This document shows, one piece after another, positions 10,907-20,600 of a DNA stretch of 64,000 nt (its first letter is position 1; every line of letters starts with the position of its first letter). This DNA is from Haematococcus lacustris. Lineage: Eukaryota > Chlorophyta > Chlorophyceae > Chlamydomonadales > Haematococcaceae. The stretch lies in the NCBI GenBank assembly GCA_030144725.1, contig JASKMD010000024.1, positions 789,080 through 853,079 of the forward strand, written 5' to 3'. Made by a program: the position numbers and the translations under genes. The notes below the pieces were generated by a model. The model ran no database searches. It was not told the DNA's origin and saw only the letters and a program-made list of their open reading frames with translations.

Positions 10907-11350
10907 AGCCCCGACATCAATGACACGGCCTTTGGGGCACACCACAACTGCCTACTTGTACGCCACACTGGGCTATCCACATGGAATGTACCAGCCGATG
11001 ATGCGGAGGCCCTGAAATGCGTCAATCATGCTATACACTCAGCACACCAGGAGGAGGCCATGGCCACCATTATGCTGATCCCTGGTAAGAAGGGCATCTC
11101 GTACCCCAAACACATTGACACCCTGAGACGCTACCCAGAGTACTGTCAGCACCTGGCCAGCATACCCCTCAACAATACCAACTGCTCCAAACTTGGCAAA
11201 CACGCCACCCTCCTCGTTTACGTCATATGGAATGCAGCAGGGCAACTACTCACCACCAAAGGCAACCCACAAGGATGGATGGCTAGCACAGCCACTGCCC
11301 TACACCCAGACAGGGAGACACACCCTCTCCTTCGCAGATCACACAATTAA
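10907..11350 (+). pseudogene. Linker between PHD and RNase H, Dualen-like element
   Basis: This is still the same frame, closed by TAA at 11348-11350. The product (SPDINDTAFGAHHN... to RRSHN) has a plausible globular composition, including ATIMLIPGKKGISY and ATLLVYVIWNAAG, with alternating hydrophobic stretches, but I cannot assign it to a family. It continues without frameshift into the RNase H part. Confidence 0.5.
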
Positions 11351-12856
11351 AAACAGCCAGCCACCCTCCCCAGTGGCCACAAACAGCACCTCCGCCTCCC
11401 GCTGGACAGGGCTCTACCCACGCTGGGGCACACACGCAGCCAACACCAGCTCACGCACCACTCCACCACGCTACCGCGGATGGCCATCACCGAATGGACC
11501 ACGATAGCGTACACCGACGGCAGCTGCATTAAGACATCCGAGCCAGACCCGGCGCGCGTCGGGGCGGGGGTCTACATTCCGGAAAGCAACGCCCTTCTTA
11601 CCATTGCGATGAACGACCCAGAGAACAACACCATCAATAAGGCAGAACTCACAGCGATACACGCGGCACTGAAAGCGGGGGCCAGACGCATCGCCACCGA
11701 TAGCCTATGCTCTCTATATCAGATCCGCCGAGCCCTGGCTAACCCGATGTCCCTCATCAATCATAGACACAACGAAATCCTGACGGACATCGCCACCCTC
11801 ATCATCGACAGCCCCGTCACGACCCAATTCTACAAGGTCCGGGCCCACTCGGGCATCATCGGCAACGAAGGCGCTGATGCCCTTGCTAAACACGCAGCGC
11901 TACACCCGGAGCAGGCAAACACAGAGTACCACCCGACCACACCCAAGGAGAGGGGTATCTGGCTAAACAACGGGACCGACGGCGAAAACCTCGCCCCACT
12001 GCCGGACTGCCGACACAGCGTACGAGCACACATGCACAGCAAGCATAAGCTAGGCCTCGCCAACCAAGACAGCATTTACTACCAGATGACCCAAGCTATC
12101 ACCAAAGCCGCGGCAAAAGGAGCGGGCGAAAGAGTGATGACCGATGCGACCATCTCCACCCCCGCGCAAAGGACCGCCCTACTCTACCGTACCGGAGGAC
12201 TATACATTCAAAAACTAGCCATGCGCTGGAAGCAGGCGACAGACGACCGCTGCCCCCTCTGTGGGGAGGCCGACAGTGCCACACACCTGCTCTCGGGCTG
12301 CAGCGAGACCCTGCCACTCGTGCAAGAAAGGCACAACGGAGCTGGCCGCCTCATCGCCAAAGCCATCAGCAAAGGAACCCTGGGCGGATGCATCCGATTT
12401 GCGGACACCGGCAGCTGGGAGAAGGGCACTAGAGAAAACCTTGACCTCCCTAACGACACACTACACACCACGCTACGGGCACTCGGCATGAAACCAACAG
12501 CGACCAAAAACACCACCAGACCGGACATAATCATGGTGACGCCTCAAAAGAAGACGGGCAAACGCGGTAAAGCCACTAAACGGATCACCATCATAGAAAT
12601 CAAATACTGTGCGGACTCGAGGTGGATGGAGCAACTTGACAAGGCCCTGAACCAACACACAAAACTGGCACACACCATGCGCAAGATAGGCCACATGGTT
12701 GAGATCAGACCAATCCTACTGGGTATAGGCGGTATTACCTATGAAACACACACACGTCAACACCTCATAGCCCTGGGGCACTCAGGCAAATTAGTAACAG
12801 CATTTTTGAGATTCAGAGCCTCGGACTTGGTACATAGTCAAATGAAGGCATTGTAA
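11351..12856 (+). pseudogene. RNase H, CCHC and PD-(D/E)XK nuclease of the Dualen-like element
   Basis: This is the largest uninterrupted piece. RNase HI: YTDGSC (first Asp, about 11510), NKAELTAIHAAL (Glu), TDSLCSL (Asp), and VRAHSGIIGNEGADALAK (His/Asp block, about 11836-11890); the DEDD set is complete. A CCHC knuckle CPLCGEADSATHLLSGC (C-x2-C-x7-H-x4-C) follows at about 12250-12300. Then RPDIIMV (about 12517) and ITIIEIKYC (about 12585-12611) give the PD...E-x-K core of a restriction-like endonuclease; the 23-residue spacing is longer than the 12-14 of R2-type enzymes because of a basic loop. CCHC followed by PD-(D/E)XK is the signature of RLE-type elements. Stop is TAA at 12854-12856. 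RNase H would remove RNA from the hybrid and the nuclease would nick the target. Confidence 0.75.
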
Positions 12857-12970
12857 GATTGGGGGTTGAAACTAAAATTCGAGATTTTGCGCGGTTGGTG
12901 AGATACGGCCATGCTACAGTACTGTAGAGGTCTACAGTACTGTCGGGGTACCTCGCGAGTACACGAACAG
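12779..12970 (+). repeat. 3' end of the Dualen-like element, full copy
   Basis: The last coding codons, stop, and a short 3' UTR end in palindromic units (TACAGTACTGTA at 12915) and GGGGTACCTCGCGAG. The same stretch recurs at 15144-15335 and, further truncated, at 15333-15476, so it defines a mobile 3' terminus. Confidence 0.75.
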
Positions 12971-13140
12971 TACTGTAGACACCTACAGTACTGTAGGCAC
13001 CTACAGTACTGTAGATGTCTACAGTACTGTCGGGGTACCTCGAGAGACCACTTACAGTACTGTAGGTATCTACAGTACTGTAGACATCTATAGTACTGTA
13101 GACATCTACAGTACTTTAGGTACCTCGAGGTACCTCGAGA
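12914..13140. repeat. CAGTACTG palindrome array
   Basis: About ten copies of TACAGTACTGTA are spaced by 6-bp variants (GAGGTC, GACACC, GATGTC, GACATC) with GGTACCTCGAGGTACCTCGA blocks at the right end. It begins inside the 3' UTR of the Dualen-like element, so element tail and array cannot be separated by eye. Confidence 0.9.
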
Positions 13141-13144
13141 GACC

Positions 13145-13360
13145 ATTTACGTAGTAGATAATGGGGTCGCGGGCCGTTTTAGGTGGTTGTAAAACGCGAG
13201 GCCGAGGCACTGGCGCGTAACAGCTCGAGACCGAAGCCGGCAGCCGCGGAGCGTAGCGACGCGGCTGCTGGCTGAGGTCGAGAGCTGTTACGCGCCAGTG
13301 CCGAGGCCGAGTGTTTGCAGCCGCCTAAAACGGCCCTGGCGACCCCATTATCTAGTGTAA
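13145..13360. mobile_element. Foldback (long-palindrome) element 1
   Basis: The two halves are reverse complements: TAGATAATGGGGTCGC at 13155 pairs with GCGACCCCATTATCTA ending at 13354, with matching inner blocks (GGCCGTTTTAGG / CCTAAAACGGCC; GGCGCGTAACAGCTCGAG / CTCGAGAGCTGTTACGCGCC) up to a centre near 13254. Arms are about 95 bp with small mismatches. This is the structure of a foldback or MITE element with no coding capacity. Flanks are CATTTACG and TGTAATG, themselves roughly inverted. Confidence 0.75.
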
Positions 13361-13414
13361 TGGTGTTTTACAGCGTCGAAGCTTCGTTTGGCGCGGCGGA
13401 GCCGCGTCTTCGGG

Positions 13415-13726
13415 ATGTCACACATTTCGTATGATTTTTGGAGTTTGGTATTGCGAACTGGTATTGTGCCCGACCAGCAGACCACAAGTATGGAAGAACC
13501 ATTTTACATCGGCGTTGTGCCTTGGGACAGGACCAACAGCCTCTCAGCGGGATTACCTTCGATGGTAACAAATTCGTTGTTCGCTTCGCAGCTGGTCGCT
13601 AAAGGTGCGTGGGAGCATCACTGCAACCCGCCAGCTTCATTTCGCAGCCTTCCAGCAGGATGCACTTGGCTCGGAGGTGTTCCGTTCGATTACCTCCTTT
13701 CGATTGTCGTAAAGGTGAAGTATTAG
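13415..13726 (+). CDS. Hypothetical 103-residue ORF
   Basis: An ATG at 13415 opens a frame (MSHISYDFWSL...) ending in TAG at 13726. Composition is protein-like, not low-complexity, and there are no internal repeats, but I recognise no family and see no membrane or signal segment. The frame is also open upstream of the ATG. It lies between two foldback elements in repeat-rich DNA, so it may be a relic or chance ORF. Confidence 0.2.
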   Translation: MSHISYDFWSLVLRTGIVPDQQTTSMEEPFYIGVVPWDRTNSLSAGLPSMVTNSLFASQLVAKGAWEHHCNPPASFRSLPAGCTWLGGVPFDYLLSIVVKVKY

Positions 13727-14852
13727 TAACTCTGTCGCTGTCTACTCTATGTCCATTGTTCTGATCATTTTCTGATTCCTTGTCGTAGGTTCTGTCTTTG
13801 CCCGCCAAGAGGTGCGCCAAGAGGCTGTTTGTAATGCGCTAACAAATGCGGTAGGTAGCCTGATTGATTCCTTGTATCGTGTCGCTGTACTGCTTCCTTT
13901 TGCACTTGCTTGTCGTTGTGCGGGTTGTCTTGCGATGAGTTGCTGCTGCATGCTCGCTGCGATCGGGGCTCCCGAGCTGGCTGCACGCCTACCGCAATGC
14001 TTCTGACATCTGCAAGGCGCTGGTTGTCCTGCAGTTAAGGGCAGCCATCCTAGATACTGTTGTGATTGGCGTAGGGGCAAGTGGAGTCAATCTATCTGAT
14101 GATTGTGGATGTGGGATGAGAGGATGTGGCTTATGGCCTGGGCTAGATTGGGTGGCTCTGATGGGTCAAGCAAGAAGTGCCTCGTTGCAGCCACTTAGGG
14201 ACCCACTAAGGGACTGTATGGTAACCCACAATAGGCTCGCCATTTGTAGAATAGGGTTGCTACTGCCCCCAATGCCTCTTTCCCTCACCCTTAGTGTTGC
14301 ACCCTTGCCACACCTTGTCCTGCCTTATACCGCCTCCCCTTGCCGTGCAATCCAGGACCTACAATTAATGGCGCCATTGAAGAGACCTTGGTGGGTGATG
14401 AGGGAAGGGATGGAGTTGATGACATTGTGCAAACGGCGGGGCAGGCCGCCATTTGACACAACCTCCACACCATCGTGATGCCGTTTCCACACCACCATGA
14501 TGTCAGCATAGTCTAAGGGGTCGGTGTTGCTTGAGTTGCTTAACCACGTATCACTTGGTACCCGTCTTGTTTGCCCTGCACTTGCTGTTGCCTGCGGTGT
14601 TGTCCTTGTGGTTATTGAATGAGCAGGGGCCCCTCTGGATGCTGCTGCTGGAGAGGCACTGGAGAGCGTGGGCATAGCAGTATCAGTTTAGCCGAATAGT
14701 GGAAACGGTTGCATGTGAGCTCTATTAATAGGTGCACTTTTTTATAATAGAGATGCACTTTTTGTTAATAGCAGTGCGCTTTGCCTATTAACTGCGTTTT
14801 ACACGTTTGTAAAACGGGGGGTTTTAACAGTTACAAAGCAGTAAAACTCCAT
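13727..14852. other. No recognisable gene
   Basis: About 1.1 kb of mixed-composition DNA contains only short overlapping ORFs on both strands without family motifs. Its right end (14715-14850) is A/T-richer and carries a threefold short motif (tgcacttttt / tgcactttttg / tgcgctttg). Confidence 0.5.
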
Positions 14853-14940
14853 TACAGTACTGTAGGTACCTACAGTACTGTAGACATCTACAGTACTGTA
14901 GACATCTACAGTACTGTAGACATCTACAGTACTGTAGACG
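14853..14940. repeat. Short CAGTACTG palindrome array
   Basis: Five TACAGTACTGTA units separated by 6-bp spacers (GGTACC, GACATC) lie directly to the left of foldback element 2. Confidence 0.9.
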
Positions 14941-14946
14941 TATAGT

Positions 14947-15099
14947 ATAATGTCGGAGGCCGAGCTGTTACGGGAAAATAACGGTCGAGGCTGGGTCGAG
15001 AGTTGCGGTAAACGTCGAGGCGCAGCCGAGACGTTTACGCAACTCGAGACCTGGCCGAGACTGTTATTTGGACGTGAACAGCGCTGGCCGAGACATTAT
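14947..15099. mobile_element. Foldback element 2
   Basis: Inverted arms begin ATAATGTC (14947) and end GACATTAT (15099). Inner blocks also pair: GTCGAGAGTTGCGGTAAACGT with ACGTTTACGCAACTCGAGAC, centre near 15025. It shares CGAGGC, GCTGTTAC and GGCCGAG motifs with foldback element 1, so the two probably belong to one family. There is no coding capacity. Confidence 0.7.
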
Positions 15100-15143
15100 G
15101 CGATATCCCTTTACATTACGGGTACCTTCTTTCTAGCTTTCTA

Positions 15144-15335
15144 CACTCAGGCAAATTAGTAACAGCATTTTTGAGATTCAGAGCCTCGGACTTGGTACAT
15201 AGTCAAATGAAGGCATTGTAAGATTGGGGGTTGAAACTAAAATTCGTGATTTTGCGCGGTTGGTGAGATACGGCCATGCTACAGTACTGTAGAGGTCTAC
15301 AGTACTGTCGGGGTACCTCGCGAGTACACGAACAG
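15144..15335 (+). mobile_element. 5'-truncated copy of the Dualen-like 3' end
   Basis: Near-identical to 12779-12970 (for example 'cgtgatt' for 'cgagatt'). It starts abruptly at CACTCAGGC and ends at ACACGAACAG. Such 3'-end-only copies are typical products of aborted target-primed reverse transcription. Confidence 0.8.
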
Positions 15336-15476
15336 AGCCTCGGACTTGGTACATAGTCTAAAGAAGGCATTGTAAGATCGGGGGTTGAAACTAAAATTCG
15401 TGATTTTGCGCGGTTGGTGAGATACGGCCATGCTACAGTACTGTAGATGTCTACAGTACTGTCGGGGTACCTCGCG
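15333..15476 (+). mobile_element. Second 5'-truncated Dualen-like 3' end
   Basis: It starts at AGCCTCGGACTTGG immediately after the previous copy with a few bases of shared sequence (cag), and diverges slightly (tctaaag for tcaaatg; gatcggg for gattggg). It runs into the palindromic array from 15433. The head-to-tail order of two truncated copies suggests serial insertion at the same kind of site. Confidence 0.75.
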
Positions 15477-16069
15477 AAAGACCACTTACAGTACTGTAGA
15501 CATCTACAGTACTGTAGACATCTACAGTACTGTAGACATCTACAGTACTGTAGGTACCTCGAGGTACCTCGAGAGACCACTTACAGTACTGTAGACATCT
15601 ACAGTACTGTAGATGTCTACAGTACTGTAGGTACCTCGAGGTACCTCGAGGGACCACTTACAGTACTGTAGATGTCTACAGTACTGTAGACATCTACAGT
15701 ACTGTAGACACCTACAGTACTGTAGACATCTACAGTACTGTAGACATCTACAGTACTGTAGACATCTACAGTACTGTAGGTACCTCGAGGTACCTCGAGG
15801 GACCACTTACAGTACTGTAGATGTCTACAGTACTGTAGACATCTACAGTACTGTAGACACCTACAGTACTGTAGACATCTACAGTACTGTAGACATCTAC
15901 AGTACTGTAGGTACCTCGAGGTACCTCGAGGGACCACTTACAGTACTGTAGATGTCTACAGTACTGTAGACATCTACAGTACTGTAGACACCTACAGTAC
16001 TGTAGACATCTACAGTACTGTAGACATCTACAGTAGTGTAGACATCTACAGTACTGTAGGTACCTCGAG
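15433..16069. repeat. Higher-order palindrome array
   Basis: CTACAGTACTGTAGACAT-type 18-bp units are grouped into higher-order repeats, each opened by GGTACCTCGAGGTACC followed by CTCGAG and a GACCACTTA spacer. The openers at 15779 and 15909 are 130 bp apart. Two perfect palindromes alternate: TACAGTACTGTA and GGTACCTCGAGGTACC. Confidence 0.9.
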
Positions 16070-16076
16070 CACTTAG

Positions 16077-17531
16077 AGCACTTAGAAGAATTCTGAACAT
16101 CTCACTTGCATTCAAGGCATCCGTCCAACACTTAGTCGCAGCATCGTGTAGCCGGTGTTGCAGCGATGGCATCGCACGAGGTTACCCATACTCGCAGTCG
16201 CATCTAGCCCATACTCGCAGCCACATACTCGGCAATCAACCTCGCGGCCACACAGCTGGTCCACAGATGGCATCGCACGAGGTTACCCATACTCGCAGCC
16301 ACATCTAGCCCATACTCGCAGCCACATACTCGCAGCCACATACTCGGCAGCCACATCTAGCCCATACCTCGCGGCCACACAGCTGGTCCAGCAGCGCAGA
16401 AGCATACCTGCGAGGCAGCTCGGTGCGAGGATCTCACCTCGCAGCCAGCCTCGCAACCATTTTCCTCGCAGCCAGCCTCGCAGCCAGTTTCGCAGCCAGC
16501 CTCGCAGCCAGCCTCGCAGCCAGCATCGCAGCTAGCCTCGCGGCCAGTTTCCTCGCAACGATTCTCCGCAATGAATCGCAAGCATTGATGCACCAACGCA
16601 AGGCAGGTGCAACGTGTTGTGAGCAGCGAAGAGGCCAGACGGACTATGGTAAGAGCTTAGGACCAAGGTAAGAGCTTAGAAGGAGCTAGCATTGCGCAGC
16701 ATAGCCCTTAGTATCCAGCCTAACCGCTACCACACCTGGTTGCTGCAGGTCTTACAATCACGCCTAGTACCCCCCTGATTACCACCCCCTCCCAGTCCCC
16801 CTCACCACCACCACCACCACCACCACCACCACCACCACCACCACCACCACCACCACCACCACCACCACCACCACCACCACCACCATTTCATCACCTCTCA
16901 CAACGTTCCCACTGTTGCCTCCCTTGTGTTGCCTCCCTTGTGTTGCAGCCCAGCCCATCCCAGCCCAGCCCAGCCCAGCCCAGCCCAGCCCAGCCCAGCC
17001 CAGCCCAGCCCAGCCCAGCCCAGCCCAGCCCAGCCCAGCCCAGCCCAGCCCAGCCCAGCCCAGCCCAGCCCAACCCTACTCTCCCACACTGCACTTCCTA
17101 CTGAGGTGAGGACAAAGGAAGGTGGGTTGTAATGGAGGGCTGCTACACCTGCCCCTCCATCTGCCAGCTCTACATCTCCCTACTCTATTGGTGAGTGCAT
17201 CCGGTACCCATGTCCAATGTTTGCTTCCGTTGACAAATCGTCACACCGTTGCCGCAGGTCTTGTGCGCCTACACCTGAGACTATCAATGTCCCCCCCACT
17301 TCTCTCGCCCTCCCCATGGACCTCCCCTTCCCTTCCCTCCCCTTCCTCCCCTTCCTCCCACACACATATACACCACACCCCAACAAAAGGTGAGTGCAGG
17401 TATGTGGCAACCTGTACCCACCTTAACCGCTAGCATGCCCCTTGTCCCGCTGCAGGATTGATCGTCACACCCTTCCCCATCCCCTTTTCCTCCCCTTTCC
17501 CACGCCCACACCAACGCCCAGCTTGTCGTCC
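16077..17531. repeat. Segmental duplication, copy A
   Basis: Matches 24457-26455 nearly base for base outside the arrays. Inside it are CTCGCAGCC-type repeats (16436-16560), (CCA)n at 16804-16884, (CCCAG)n at 16945-17071 (about 25 units) and pyrimidine-rich DNA with splice-like GGTGAG and GCAGG sites. The right breakpoint is GTCGTCC at 17531, directly before a CACAGTACTGTAGAGG palindrome; the left one follows a palindrome array. I see no convincing gene in it. Confidence 0.9.
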
Positions 17532-17601
17532 ACAGTACTGTAGAGGTGAACGTTAATCACATGCAACGTGGTTGAATAAAACACACTTAAGGGATTGTTG
17601 G

Positions 17602-20600
17602 ATGGGCACAGGTGAGGCTGGCAAGTTCATGCGAGACAGCGTGGGAGCTGACCAGTTCGACAACCCGTACGCAGTGCGCTTGAGCCTGGGCATCGATTGG
17701 GTGAAGATCACTGAAACACAGTCCGTCGGGATTATTGTGTTGCAGGTATGAGCAAAAAGCCCTAGCCCTAGCCCTAACCCTAGCCCTAACCCTAACCCTA
17801 TCCCTATCCCTATCCCTATCCCTATCCCTATCCCTATCCCTATCCCTATCCCTATCCCTATCCCTATCCCTATCCCCAACCTAACCCCATCCCCACGTCC
17901 ATGCCCAGCCCTAGCCTGAGCCCTAGCCCTAGCCCTAGCCCTAGCCCTAGCCCTAGCCCTAGCCCTAGCCCTAGCCCTAGCCCTAGCCCTAGCCCTAGCC
18001 CTAGCCCTAGCCCTAGCCCTAGCCCTAGCCCTGGCCCTAGCCCTAGTCCTGGCCCTAGCCCTAGCCCTGTCCCTAGCCCTAGCCCTGTCCCTAGCCCTAG
18101 CCCTAGCCCCAGCCGTAGCCCTAGCCCTAGCCCTAGCCCTAGCCTGAGCCTGAGCTCTAGCCCATACAAATGAAGCGTGTCCACCCCAGGTCATGGATGT
18201 GCCCACCAAGTACATGAGCAAGGACGAGACCTGGGCTATTGTGGGTGTGATCTTGGGTGCTGACAAGTCCAAGTTTGTGGAGGGCTACGTGAACCAGGTG
18301 AACAAGCTGAGGCATATGTTCTCAGAACCACAACAGAATGATACATGACTAACAGATAGCAGTGTGTGTTTGGCAGTTGCTGGTGGACCTCCGTGACTCG
18401 CTTGATGAAAGCAAGCGCGACTGTTGGGTCCACCTGCACGCCCCCAAAGGCTACCGTGGTGCCAATGAGGCCACGAAGATCCGGCTATACCCTATGCTGG
18501 CCAGCGTGGTGGCGGACACTCCGGCTCGGTGAGTAAGGGTAACATATACACCACCAACTAGTAGGGTGTAAGGCCAATGATGCATGGTGCTTTGCAGGAT
18601 GTGTTTGATGAAGAGTCTTGGCCATGGTGCTTGCATGAACTGTGCCTGGTGCTGGCTGCGGACCCCTGGTGACGGTGGTGTGCACCCCAAGGGGTACTGG
18701 CTGCCGGTGGAGGTGTTGGTGCCAGACCTGAGCCGCTATCCTCCTCCCCCCCCAGAAGAAGATGCTGGTGTGGGTGCTGGGGTGGGGAGAGGTGGTCGCC
18801 ATACGGGCAGGGCGGCTGGGGTGGTTAATGGCCCAGGGCGTGAAGGATTGAGAAGCCAGGGTGCAGGCCAGGGTGGAGGTCAGGGCGTTGGCCAGGGTGC
18901 AAACCAGGGTGCGAGCCAGGGTGCGGGCTTGGCTGCACCACAATATGATCAGGGTGGGCAGGCTGATCGGTTTGAAGGGCGAGATGAGGAGGCAGATGGT
19001 GGTGGTGGAGAGGTTGGTGGAGGGGCTGCTGGTGGCCAGGGGCATGATGGCGAACCCGTGGTGGGCAGGGGTGTGGTGGGCGAATGGTTTGAGGCTTGGA
19101 TGTGGGATCGTCGGAACCGTTTGTCAGAGGGGGACATGCAGACTCGTGGCGCAGCCGTTGAGGGTGGCTGGGTGAAGGGCACAGACATCGGGTGCTGGGG
19201 CCGGCCTATAGTGACCAAGTACCTCAAGTACGTGCAGGCCAAGTGGCTGCATGTGGTGCCCATCGCGCACGCCTTCCTGTTTGGTGTTGTGAAGCACCAT
19301 ATGCAGTGGCTGTTTTCCAAGAGCGGGCCTTTCAGCAAGCGCCAAGGCAACGACAAGGAGAGTCCACGTGAGACGATGATCAAGCGCTTCCAGGACATGC
19401 ACTTCCCGGTGACGTTTGGACGACAACTGAAGCACACAGAGGATTTCACGTGAGTGTGCTGATCTGTGTGGGGCATGGTCTGAAAGGCGTCAACAGTGCT
19501 GGCAGGGTCTACAGTACTCTGATGGTCTACAGTACTGTAGAGGTCTACAGTACTCTGATGGTCTACAGTACTGTAGAGGTCCACAGTACTGTAGAGGTCC
19601 ACAGTACTGTAGAGGTCCACAGTACTGTAGAGGTCCACAGTACTGTAGAGGTCCACAGTACTGTAGAGGTCCACAGTACTGTAGAGGTCCACAGTACTGT
19701 AGAGGTCCACAGTACTGTAGAGGTCCACAGTACTGTAGAGGTCCACAGTACTGTAGAGGTCCACAGTACTGTAGAGGTCCACAGTACTGTAGAGGTCCAC
19801 AGTACTGTAGAGGTCCACAGTACTGTAGAGGTCCACAGTACTGTAGAGGTCCACAGTACTGTAGAGGTCCACAGTACTGTAGAGGTCCACAGTACTGTAG
19901 AGGTCCACAGTACTGTAGAGGTCCACAGTACTGTAGAGGTCCACAGTACTGTAGAGGTCCACAGTACTGTAGAGGTCCACAGTACTGTAGAGGTCCACAG
20001 TACTGTAGAGGTCCACAGTACTGTAGAGGTCCACAGTACTGTAGAGGTCCACAGTACTGTAGAGGTCCACAGTACTGTAGAGGTCCACAGTACTGTAGAG
20101 GTCCACAGTACTGTAGAGGTCCACAGTACTGTAGAGGTCCACAGTACTGTAGAGGTCCACAGTACTGTAGAGGTCCACAGTACTGTAGAGGTCCACAGTA
20201 CTGTAGAGGTCCACAGTACTGTAGAGGTCCACAGTACTGTAGAGGTCCACAGTACTGTAGAGGTCCACAGTACTGTAGAGGTCCACAGTACTGTAGAGGT
20301 CCACAGTACTGTAGAGGTCCACAGTACTGTAGAGGTCCACAGTACTGTAGAGGTCCACAGTACTGTAGAGGTCCACAGTACTGTAGAGGTCCACAGTACT
20401 GTAGAGGTCCACAGTACTGTAGAGGTCCACAGTACTGTAGAGGTCCACAGTTCTGTAGAGGTCCACAGTACTGTAGAGGTCCACAGTACTGTAGAGGTCC
20501 ACAGTACTGTAGAGGTCCACAGTACTGTAGAGGTCCACAGTACTGTAGAGGTCCACAGTACTGTAGAGGTCCACAGTACTGTAGAGGTCCACAGTACTGT

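Larger units (their letters stand above)
5330..12970 (+). mobile_element. Dualen/RandI-like non-LTR retrotransposon, 5'-truncated
   Basis: One reading frame (codons starting at 5330, 5333...) continues to 12856 once the 2,313-bp insertion at 6502-8814 is set aside. Domain order is reverse transcriptase, post-RT region, PHD finger, RNase H, CCHC knuckle, PD-(D/E)XK nuclease. RNase H plus a C-terminal restriction-like nuclease is the layout of the Dualen (RandI) clade described from Chlamydomonas, whose full members also carry an N-terminal APE endonuclease. Here everything before RT motif 0/1 is missing and replaced by telomeric repeat. Three in-frame stops (10001, 10904, 11348) make it non-functional as read by the standard code. 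The 3' region runs into palindromic repeats from 12914. Confidence 0.75.
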
